Source: Hyphomicrobiales bacterium
GTDB taxonomy: Bacteria > Pseudomonadota > Alphaproteobacteria > Parvibaculales > Parvibaculaceae
Assembly (NCBI GenBank): GCA_015655095.1
Contig: JAATFR010000321.1
Coordinates: forward strand, 1 to 5,318
Direction of reading: 5' to 3'
DNA: 5,318 bases
Shown: in pieces, positions 1-5,122 of the stretch
Numbering within the stretch: position 1 is the first letter of the stretch
Layout of the letters: each line of letters opens with the position of its first letter
Made by a program: the position numbers and the translations under genes
Notes under the pieces: model-generated
Told to the model about the DNA's origin: nothing
Databases searched by the model: none
What the model saw: only the letters and a program-made list of their open reading frames with translations

Positions 1-687
1 CACGTCCGCGCCCACTCGCTCCGCATTGCAACGGGCGGCCCGGTGTTCGATGTCAACCTGTCCGATCGCAAGGCCGGCAGTGTGCGGGAGATCGTCAACC
101 TGCGCCTGCCTGTGTTTGGCCATCACAATGTCATGAACAGCCTTGCCGCCATCGGCGTCGCGGTCAACATGGGTGTCGCTGATGAGGATATCCGCAAGTC
201 GCTGGATGGTTTCGCGGGCGTGAAACGCCGGTTCACCCATACCGGCACCTGGAACGATGTCCGCATCTATGATGATTACGGTCATCACCCGGTCGAGATT
301 GCCGCCGTGCTTCAGGCTGCGCGCTCGGCCACGGAAAAGCGCGTCATCGCTGTCATGCAGCCCCATCGCTATACGCGCCTTGCAAGCCTCTTCGATGATT
401 TCTGCGCCTGCTTCAACGATGCCGACGTGGTGGTGATCACCGATGTCTATGCGGCGGGCGAGCAGCCCATAGAGGGCATGGACCGCGACGGGCTGGTCGC
501 GGGCCTGCGCGATCGCGGCCACCGGCGCGTCATCGCGCTGGCGGGCCCGTCGGAACTGCCGGACCTCATCGCCGAACTTGCCGAACCCGGCGACATTGTC
601 GTCTTTCTCGGGGCGGGCAATATCAGCCAGTGGGCCAATGCGCTTCCCGCCGAGCTTGAAGCGCTGGATATGCGGAGGCGCGCATGA
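1..687 (+). CDS. murC: UDP-N-acetylmuramate--L-alanine ligase MurC, C-terminal half (5' end outside window)
   Basis: MurC is the cytoplasmic ATP-dependent ligase that adds L-alanine to UDP-MurNAc, the first amino acid of the peptidoglycan stem peptide. The frame is open from base 1 and ends in TGA at 685-687, giving 228 codons, about half of the usual 460-480 residue protein. What is visible is the end of the central ATPase domain and the whole C-terminal domain. Numbering from the first codon in the window, the motifs are GHHNVMN (40-46, the Mur-ligase G-x-HN-x-x-N element), GVKRRF (73-78), DDYGHHPVE (91-99, nt 271-297), QPHRYTR (120-126, nt 358-378) and, near the end, FLGAGNI. These are diagnostic for MurC rather than MurD, MurE or MurF. 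The GTG at 43 is internal and not the real start. The stop overlaps the murB start as ATGA, so translation is probably coupled. No frameshift or missing motif is seen. Confidence 0.97.
   Translation, partial: HVRAHSLRIATGGPVFDVNLSDRKAGSVREIVNLRLPVFGHHNVMNSLAAIGVAVNMGVADEDIRKSLDGFAGVKRRFTHTGTWNDVRIYDDYGHHPVEIAAVLQAARSATEKRVIAVMQPHRYTRLASLFDDFCACFNDADVVVITDVYAAGEQPIEGMDRDGLVAGLRDRGHRRVIALAGPSELPDLIAELAEPGDIVVFLGAGNISQWANALPAELEALDMRRRA
674..678 (+). promoter_or_regulatory. ribosome binding site of murB
   Basis: GGAGG lies inside the last codons of murC. It is 5 nt from the ATG at 684 and 8 nt from a second, adjacent ATG at 687. The 684 start gives the ATGA overlap seen at other junctions of this cluster; the 687 start has the more typical spacing. 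The two choices differ by one Met. Confidence 0.7.
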
Positions 688-1610
688 TGCCGGCCCGTGT
701 GCCTTCAGATCGCCTGATTGACCGCCTGCCGCCTGTGCGGGGCGAACTGGTGGAGAATGCGCCGCTGGCACCCTTCACCTGGTTTCGCGTCGGTGGCGCG
801 GCGGAAGTGCTGTTCCGCCCCGTGGATGGGGATGATCTGGCGGATTTTCTGGCTGGAACGCCATCGGATATCCCGGTGACGGTAATCGGCGTCGGCTCCA
901 ATCTGCTGGTCCGTGACGGCGGCGTCGCGGGCGTCGTCATCCGTCTGGGTCGGGGTTTTTCCACAATCGAGGCGCAGGCCGGATCGCGTTTGCGCGCGGG
1001 TGCGGCCGCGCTTGATGTCGCTGTGGCGCGCGCCGCGCATGAGGCGGGCATTGCCGGGCTTGAGTTTTACCGGGGCATTCCCGGCGCTATCGGCGGCGCC
1101 CTGCGCATGAATGCGGGCGCGCATGGCGGCGAAACGAAGGATGTGCTGGTGGAGGCGATGGCCCTCGACCGGCAGGGGCGGCGGCATCTCTTCAGCAATG
1201 CCGATATGGGTTTTGGCTACCGCCATTCTTCCATGCCGGAAGATCTGATCTTCATCGGGGCGGTCTTTGCCGGTCATCCCGGCGAGAAGGCGGCGATCGC
1301 CGCGCGCATGGAGGAGATCACGACGGCGCGCGAGGCGAGCCAGCCGATCCGCACCCGCACCGGCGGCTCCACCTTCCGCAATCCCGATGGCCACAAGGCC
1401 TGGCAACTGATCGACAGCGCCGGCGCGCGCGGCCTCATGGTCGGCGGCGCTCAGGTCTCCGAAATGCACTGCAATTTCCTCATCAATACGGGGCACGCCA
1501 CGGCCGCCGACATCGAGACGCTGGGCGAGGAAGTGCGGGCCCGGGTCAAGGCGTTGAGCGGCGTCACGCTTGAATGGGAAATCCGGCGCATCGGCGAGGT
1601 GCTGCCATGA
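684..1610 (+). CDS. murB: UDP-N-acetylenolpyruvoylglucosamine reductase MurB
   Basis: MurB is the cytoplasmic FAD enzyme that uses NADPH to reduce UDP-GlcNAc-enolpyruvate to UDP-MurNAc, directly before MurC. The 308-residue length fits the shorter (type II) MurB class. The FAD-binding part shows FTWFRVGGAAEVLF (31-44), VIGVGSNLLVRDGG (67-80) and GLEFYRGIPGAIGGALRMNAG (125-145). The substrate-binding part has FGYRHS (177-182), GGSTFRNP (227-234), DSAGARG (244-250), VSEMHCNFLIN (258-268) and a C-terminal LEWEIRRIG (296-304). By family knowledge the catalytic set is the Arg of YRxS (R180), the Ser that protonates the enol intermediate (S229) and the C-terminal Glu (E299); all are present. It overlaps murC and ddl by 4 nt each. 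The start could be 684 or 687. Nothing is truncated. Confidence 0.97.
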   Translation: MMPARVPSDRLIDRLPPVRGELVENAPLAPFTWFRVGGAAEVLFRPVDGDDLADFLAGTPSDIPVTVIGVGSNLLVRDGGVAGVVIRLGRGFSTIEAQAGSRLRAGAAALDVAVARAAHEAGIAGLEFYRGIPGAIGGALRMNAGAHGGETKDVLVEAMALDRQGRRHLFSNADMGFGYRHSSMPEDLIFIGAVFAGHPGEKAAIAARMEEITTAREASQPIRTRTGGSTFRNPDGHKAWQLIDSAGARGLMVGGAQVSEMHCNFLINTGHATAADIETLGEEVRARVKALSGVTLEWEIRRIGEVLP

Positions 1611-2533
1611 GCGCGGCGAAGCACGTTGCCGTCATCAAGGGCGGCTGGAGTTCGGAACGCGCGGTCAGCCTGGTCACGGGCAAGGGCTGCGCCGAGGCTT
1701 TGCGCGCCGAGGGCTATCGGGTCACGGAAATCGACGCGGGACGCGATCTTGCCGAGCAGCTTTTGCAGGTGAAGCCTGATGTTGTCTTCAACGGCCTCCA
1801 TGGCAAATGGGGTGAGGATGGCTGCGTGCAGGGCCTGCTGGAAATCATGGGGATTCCCTACACCCATTCCGGCGTTCTGGCCTCTTCGCTCGCCATGCAC
1901 AAGGAGCGCGCCAAGCAGGTGTTCCGCGATGCCGGACTGCCGCTGGCCGAAGGGGTGGTCGTCTCGCGCGAGGTCGCGGCGCGCGGCCATGTCATGGACA
2001 CGCCCTATGTCATCAAGCCGGTCAATCATGGCTCCAGCGTCGGCGTCTTCATCGTGCGCAAGGGCGAGAACCGCCCACCGGCGGAGCTTTCCTCGACGAT
2101 CTGGGATCTGGGCGAGGATGTGCTGGTCGAGCGCTATGTGCCGGGCCGGGAGCTGACCTGTGCGGTGATGGATGGACGCGCGCTTGGCGTCACGGAAATC
2201 ATCGAAAACTCGGCGTTTTATGATTATGAGGCAAAATATGCCGAGGGTGGCTCGCGCCATGTCGTGCCCGCGCCGGTTCATCCCGAAATTTATGAGAAGA
2301 TCCAGGAGGTGGCGCTCGCCGCTCATCGCGCGCTTGGCTGCCGGGGCGTGTCGCGCGCCGACTTCCGCTATGACGACACGGCGGGCGAGCCTGGCCACCT
2401 CATTCTCCTTGAGGTTAATACGCAGCCGGGCATGACGCCGACCTCGCTGGTGCCGGAACTCGCGGCTCATGAGGGCATGTCTTATGGCGAACTCGTCCGC
2501 TGGATGGTGGAGGATGCCTCATGCGACCGCTGA
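1607..2533 (+). CDS. ddl: D-alanine--D-alanine ligase (Ddl)
   Basis: Ddl is a cytoplasmic ATP-grasp enzyme that joins two D-alanines; the dipeptide is then added to the muropeptide by MurF. The protein is 308 residues, close to E. coli DdlB (306). Motifs are GGWSSERAVSL (12-22; E17 binds the first D-Ala), LHGKWGEDG (64-72), YVIKPVNHGSSVGV (134-147; K137 and the Ser-containing loop), VLVERYVPGREL (172-183), the omega-loop FYDYEAKY (204-211), SRADF (249-253) and LEVNTQPGMTPTSL (268-281). D252, E269 and N271 are the expected Mg ligands. Y211 sits where Tyr marks D-Ala-D-Ala rather than D-Ala-D-Lac ligases, so ordinary depsipeptide-free wall is inferred. The start at 1607 is chosen over an in-frame ATG at 1574 because it makes the ATGA overlap with murB, has GAGG (1596-1599) 7 nt upstream, and places the first beta strand (AVIKGG) at the family position. 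Its 3' end overlaps ftsQ by 13 nt. Confidence 0.97.
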   Translation: MSAAKHVAVIKGGWSSERAVSLVTGKGCAEALRAEGYRVTEIDAGRDLAEQLLQVKPDVVFNGLHGKWGEDGCVQGLLEIMGIPYTHSGVLASSLAMHKERAKQVFRDAGLPLAEGVVVSREVAARGHVMDTPYVIKPVNHGSSVGVFIVRKGENRPPAELSSTIWDLGEDVLVERYVPGRELTCAVMDGRALGVTEIIENSAFYDYEAKYAEGGSRHVVPAPVHPEIYEKIQEVALAAHRALGCRGVSRADFRYDDTAGEPGHLILLEVNTQPGMTPTSLVPELAAHEGMSYGELVRWMVEDASCDR

Positions 2534-3624
2534 CAGGATCAAAGAAGCCGGTGCGCAAGCGCGCGCCCGCGAAAAAGCGCGGCGCGAAACCAGGCTCGAA
2601 AACCCGCGTGAGCAAAAAGGGCGGGCCGATGGTCATCCATCAGCGCAACTGGTTCTCGCGCTTTTTCATGAGCTTCCGGCCGGTCCGTCAGATGGTCGAG
2701 GCAATTCGCCATCCCACCCCCATGGCCATGGTAGCCATGGCGCTGATCGTGCTCGCGGCAGGCTATGGGCTGGTGCGCGGCGGCCATGTCGAGGCCATGG
2801 CCGATGGCGTCACGAACGAGGTAAACGCAGCGCTCGGCTTTGCCGGTTTCCGCGTTGATGAAGTCACCGTGCAGGGCCGCCAATACACAGACCCCGAGGC
2901 GCTGATCGCGGCGCTGGGCATCAATCAGGGCGATCCGATTTTTGCGCTGGATACGCAGCAGGCGCGTTTGCGGCTTGAGGGAATCGAATCAATTCAGCAG
3001 GCGACTGTGCGCAGAATGCTTCCTGACCGCGTTCATATCGATCTTGTGGAGCGTACGCCGTTCGCGATCTGGCAGAATGGCGGCAAGCTCACCGTGATTG
3101 ATCGCGACGGTCATCGGATCACGGACAGGAATCTTCAGGCCTTTGCGGGTTTGCCTTTTATTGTGGGCGAAGGTGCGCCGACTCACGCAAGTGCCATATT
3201 TGATTCAGTAAAATCGGAACCGGCTCTTTACGCCCGCGTGCGCGCCTATGTGCGGGTCGGCGACCGCCGCTGGAATCTGCGCCTCGACAACGGCGTCGAC
3301 ATCAAACTTCCTGAAGTCGGATTTGAAAAAACTGTCCAAGAAATCGTTACACTGGACGAGAAATATCGCATTCTAACGCGGGATATCGAATCAGTTGATT
3401 TGCGGCTGCCGGACGAGATTACCGTGCGCCTGACGCCAGAGGCTATGGCGAGGCGGGATGCGGGACTCGACTCGAATGATTCGCGAAACGGCAAGTCCTT
3501 GAAGAAGGGTGCGCTGAAGAAATTGCAGATTGATTCAACCAGACCATCCAGGCGGGCGGCGCTGGAGCGGAACAGAGATGGAAGTGCCGTGGCAGCGTTG
3601 GGCCAGCAAGGGAATAAGGCATGA
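2521..3624 (+). CDS. ftsQ: cell division protein FtsQ
   Basis: FtsQ is a bitopic inner-membrane protein that links the early cytoplasmic divisome to the septal wall synthesis proteins (with FtsB and FtsL). The 367-residue product has a cytoplasmic N-terminus very rich in Lys and Arg (2-33), one hydrophobic segment at about 67-85, a POTRA domain at about 110-178 starting FRVDEVTVQGRQY and ending LPDRVHIDLVERTPFAIW, and the FtsQ/DivIB beta domain (about 180-305; VIDRDGHRI at 192-200, WNLRLDNGVDIKLP at 251-264, ending VDLRLPDEITVRL). Residues 306-367 form a basic, apparently disordered tail that the 276-residue E. coli protein lacks. The start has GGAGG (2509-2513) 7 nt upstream and lies inside the end of ddl (13-nt overlap); the 3' end overlaps ftsA as ATGA. 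The second half of the gene is AT-richer than its neighbours. The identification rests on domain order plus position between ddl and ftsA. Confidence 0.95.
   Translation: MRPLTGSKKPVRKRAPAKKRGAKPGSKTRVSKKGGPMVIHQRNWFSRFFMSFRPVRQMVEAIRHPTPMAMVAMALIVLAAGYGLVRGGHVEAMADGVTNEVNAALGFAGFRVDEVTVQGRQYTDPEALIAALGINQGDPIFALDTQQARLRLEGIESIQQATVRRMLPDRVHIDLVERTPFAIWQNGGKLTVIDRDGHRITDRNLQAFAGLPFIVGEGAPTHASAIFDSVKSEPALYARVRAYVRVGDRRWNLRLDNGVDIKLPEVGFEKTVQEIVTLDEKYRILTRDIESVDLRLPDEITVRLTPEAMARRDAGLDSNDSRNGKSLKKGALKKLQIDSTRPSRRAALERNRDGSAVAALGQQGNKA
2725..2741 (+). repeat. short inverted repeat in the FtsQ membrane-segment codons
   Basis: GCCATGG (2725-2731) and CCATGGC (2735-2741) form a perfect 7-bp inverted repeat around TAG. 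CCATGG occurs three times within 2720-2740 and again at 2795-2800. The stretch encodes a Met/Ala-rich run at the start of the transmembrane helix, so repeated Met-Ala codons are probably enough to explain it. Confidence 0.4.
2981..3536. other. AT-richer stretch of ftsQ with a cluster of GANTC sites
   Basis: By eye I count eight GANTC sites: 2981, 2986, 3202, 3388, 3464, 3469, 3478 and 3532. I found only one in the preceding 2,980 bases (1852). G+C falls to about 39% in 3301-3400, against about 60-65% overall. GANTC is the CcrM adenine methylation site in most alphaproteobacteria. The stretch is fully coding for FtsQ. It may be a place for an internal promoter serving ftsA/ftsZ, but I found no convincing promoter hexamer pair in it. 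Confidence 0.4.
3608..3613 (+). promoter_or_regulatory. ribosome binding site of ftsA
   Basis: AAGGGA lies 7 nt before the ATG at 3621. A second purine run, TAAGG (3615-3619), lies 7 nt before an in-frame ATG at 3627, so starting two codons later (M3) is also possible. The 3621 start is preferred for its ATGA overlap with ftsQ. Confidence 0.6.
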
Positions 3625-4931
3625 ACATGGTCAGTCTGGGGACAAAGGGATTCCAGGGGCGGCCCGTATCCGTCAGCCGGTCGGGCACGATCGCGGCGCT
3701 GGACATCGGCACGACCAAGATTTCTTGCTTTATCGCCCGCATTGAACCGGGCCGGATGCCCAACGGGCAGGCCCCGGTGCGGGTCATTGGCATCGGGCAC
3801 CAGGTTTCGCGCGGTATCCGCGCCGGTGCCGTGGTCGATATGGACAGCGCCGAGGAAGCGATTCGAATCGTGGTCGATGCTGCAGAGCGCATGGCTGGCG
3901 TCACGGTCCGCGATGTCATCGTCAATGTTTCCGGGGGCGAGCCCCGCAGCCAGACCATCGGCGTGCGCGCGCCGGTCATGGGCGCCGAGATCACGGACCA
4001 GGATCTCCAGCGCCTGATCGGTTACGCCCAGACCAATTTTCAGCCCGAGGGCCGGGCCGTTCTTCATGCCATTCCGGTCAGCTACAATGTCGATGATGCG
4101 CGCGGCGTGCGCGATCCGCGCGGCATGTTCGGCGAGCGGGTGGGCGTTGAAGTCCACATGGTCAGCTCGTTGCGCGGGCCGTTGCGCAATCTGGAAATGT
4201 GCATCGAGCGCTGCCATCTGAACGTGCTTGGCATGTCCGTTTCGCCTTATGCCAGCGGGCTTGCCTGCCTCGTCGAGGACGAGATGGAGCTTGGGGTCAC
4301 CCTCATCGAGATGGGCGGCGGCACCACTTCCCTTGCGGTCTTCTTTGAGGGCGCCATGGTCTACAGCGACATGGTGGCGCTTGGCGGCAATCACATCACC
4401 AACGACATCGCGCGCGGTCTCTCGACGCCGCTCACCCACGCAGAGCGGATGAAAACGCTTTATGGCAGCGCGCTGGCGAGCCCGTCGGACGAGCGCGAAA
4501 TGATCGATGTTCCTCAGGTTGGCGAGGACGAGGGCGATATCGGCAATCATATTCCCCGTTCCATGCTGACGGGCATCATCCAGCCCCGGCTGGAAGAGAC
4601 ACTTGAATTTGTTCGGGACCGGCTTGATGCGTCGGGGTTCGGCCGGGTGGCCGGCCGCCGCGTCGTGCTCACGGGCGGCGCGAGCCAGCTCAATGGCGCG
4701 CGCGAACTCGCCAGCCGTATTCTCGACAAGCAGGTTCGGATCGGGCAGCCGATTCGTGTCATGGGTCTGGCCGAATCGACGGGCGGACCTGCATTCTCCA
4801 CCTGCGCGGGCCTTCTGAGCTATTTCCAGATGTCCCCGCTGGAAGCGAGCGGAGCGGATGACGAGGGCGGGTCGCGTGGGTCGCGCAACCAGTTCTCCAA
4901 ATTCGGCCGCTGGCTCAAGGAGAATTTCTGA
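3621..4931 (+). CDS. ftsA: cell division protein FtsA
   Basis: FtsA is an actin-family ATP-binding protein that anchors FtsZ filaments to the inner membrane and recruits later divisome proteins. At 436 residues it is slightly longer than E. coli FtsA (420), mainly from an N-terminal extension of about 15 residues before the phosphate-1 motif ALDIGTTK (26-33). The FtsA-specific 1C (SHS2) domain spans roughly 95-180, including VIVNVSGGEPRSQ and ending near EVHMVSS. The phosphate-2 motif is LIEMGGGTTSLAVF (228-241), and the adenosine motif is VVLTGGASQLNG (348-359). After a Gly/Ser/Asp-rich linker (about 408-421) the protein ends in NQFSKFGRWLKENF, the amphipathic membrane-targeting helix expected at an FtsA C-terminus. 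E230 is unusual: this site is usually Asp. The gene overlaps ftsQ by 4 nt and is followed by a 187-nt gap before ftsZ. The codons for the terminal Lys-Glu also form a Shine-Dalgarno for a small downstream ORF. Confidence 0.97.
   Translation: MNMVSLGTKGFQGRPVSVSRSGTIAALDIGTTKISCFIARIEPGRMPNGQAPVRVIGIGHQVSRGIRAGAVVDMDSAEEAIRIVVDAAERMAGVTVRDVIVNVSGGEPRSQTIGVRAPVMGAEITDQDLQRLIGYAQTNFQPEGRAVLHAIPVSYNVDDARGVRDPRGMFGERVGVEVHMVSSLRGPLRNLEMCIERCHLNVLGMSVSPYASGLACLVEDEMELGVTLIEMGGGTTSLAVFFEGAMVYSDMVALGGNHITNDIARGLSTPLTHAERMKTLYGSALASPSDEREMIDVPQVGEDEGDIGNHIPRSMLTGIIQPRLEETLEFVRDRLDASGFGRVAGRRVVLTGGASQLNGARELASRILDKQVRIGQPIRVMGLAESTGGPAFSTCAGLLSYFQMSPLEASGADDEGGSRGSRNQFSKFGRWLKENF
4917..4922 (+). promoter_or_regulatory. 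Shine-Dalgarno-like AAGGAG at the end of ftsA
   Basis: AAGGAG is 8 nt upstream of the ATG at 4931, which overlaps the ftsA stop by one base. It also encodes Lys-Glu of the FtsA membrane-targeting helix, so it may exist for coding reasons alone. Confidence 0.35.
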
Positions 4932-5122
4932 TGGTGGGCGCAAACGCGAATCTTCGGGTCTCGCCCATTTTCGTGGGGGCATCGGAAAGAGACTGGCGCT
5001 CGGCGGCGGCAGCGGGGCATGGGGCACCGTCAGCACCGTCGAACAGGATGCGGGGAGCACCCGCTCCTTCGACGGACAAGACGACCCCATTCCAATTTTT
5101 CAATTTCAGGAGGCTTTCATGA
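4931..5122 (+). CDS. possible small ORF bridging ftsA and ftsZ (63 aa, unrecognised)
   Basis: I do not recognise this product. The ORF starts at an ATG sharing one base with the ftsA stop (TGATG), has AAGGAG 8 nt upstream, and its TGA (5120-5122) overlaps the ftsZ ATG as ATGA. It therefore fills the ftsA-ftsZ gap exactly and continues the coupled arrangement of the other junctions. The predicted peptide is Ala/Pro/Arg-rich with an aromatic end (FQFFNFRRLS) and has no membrane segment or known motif. Against it: the codons include AGA, several AGG, GGA, TCA and CCA, unlike the codon choice of the flanking genes, and a 63-codon open frame is not rare by chance in G+C-rich DNA. It could be a translated leader affecting ftsZ translation, or just spurious. 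Confidence 0.2.
   Translation: MVGANANLRVSPIFVGASERDWRSAAAAGHGAPSAPSNRMRGAPAPSTDKTTPFQFFNFRRLS
5024..5040 (+). repeat. short tandem repeat GCACCGTC
   Basis: GCACCGTC occurs at 5024-5031 and again at 5033-5040 (9-nt period). The second copy supplies the 5' arm of the downstream inverted repeat, so the first copy could offer an alternative, shorter pairing partner. Confidence 0.4.
5036..5075 (+). other. nested inverted repeat in the ftsZ leader
   Basis: CCGTCGAA (5036-5043) is perfectly complementary to TTCGACGG (5068-5075). Inside it GGAGC (5054-5058) pairs with GCTCC (5063-5067) around the loop ACCC, and the two 3' arms are directly adjacent. As RNA this would be a 5-bp hairpin stacked on an 8-bp stem, with a 10-nt bulge on the 5' side (5044-5053). 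It ends 43 nt before the ftsZ ATG. No T-run follows directly, so it does not look like an intrinsic terminator. An mRNA structure affecting ftsZ translation or stability is inferred. Confidence 0.45.
5108..5113 (+). promoter_or_regulatory. strong ribosome binding site of ftsZ
   Basis: AGGAGG lies 5 nt before the ATG at 5119. It is the fullest Shine-Dalgarno match among the recognised gene starts in the window and sits in an A/T-rich, probably unstructured stretch (about 5090-5107). This fits FtsZ being needed in much larger amounts than FtsQ or FtsA. Confidence 0.85.

Larger units (their letters stand above)
4932..5118 (+). promoter_or_regulatory. ftsA-ftsZ intergenic region / ftsZ leader
   Basis: This is the only gap between recognised genes in the window (187 nt), and it precedes the most highly expressed division gene, so ftsZ regulation probably acts here. 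It contains one GANTC (4948-4952), a 9-nt tandem repeat, an inverted repeat close to ftsZ and the AGGAGG ribosome site. I found no clear -35/-10 pair and no TTAA half-site of the CtrA box type; TTAA does not occur in this gap at all. A promoter within it is inferred from position, not seen. Confidence 0.4.

Noticed and set aside
705..1496. 263-codon open frame on the - strand opposite murB
   Set aside because: Same reasoning: an antisense shadow of an intact MurB with no domain signal.
1574..1606. Upstream in-frame ATG for ddl adding 11 residues
   Set aside because: It lies well inside murB, adds residues before the first beta strand that the family lacks, and the 1607 start has both a Shine-Dalgarno and the ATGA overlap.
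1451..2470. 339-codon open frame on the - strand opposite ddl
   Set aside because: It mirrors the Ddl coding frame, has no family resemblance and would lie wholly inside an intact essential gene on the other strand.
2720..2741. CCATGG repeats as a regulatory or mobile-element signature
   Set aside because: They are explained by repeated Met-Ala codons of the FtsQ membrane helix; no flanking duplication or larger repeat is seen.
3246..5090. 614-codon open frame on the - strand opposite the end of ftsQ, ftsA and the leader
   Set aside because: It lies antisense to a clear FtsA. Its translation is low-complexity, rich in Arg, Ala, His and Asp, with no recognisable domain. Long open antisense frames are expected opposite G+C-rich codon-biased genes.
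5036..5100. Intrinsic terminator between ftsA and ftsZ
   Set aside because: The hairpin ends at 5075, but the first T-run (5096-5100) is 20 nt later and short, and a terminator directly before ftsZ makes little sense in this operon.
4932..5118. CtrA binding box (TTAA-N7-TTAA) upstream of ftsZ
   Set aside because: I looked for it because Caulobacter ftsZ is CtrA-controlled, but no TTAA occurs in the gap.
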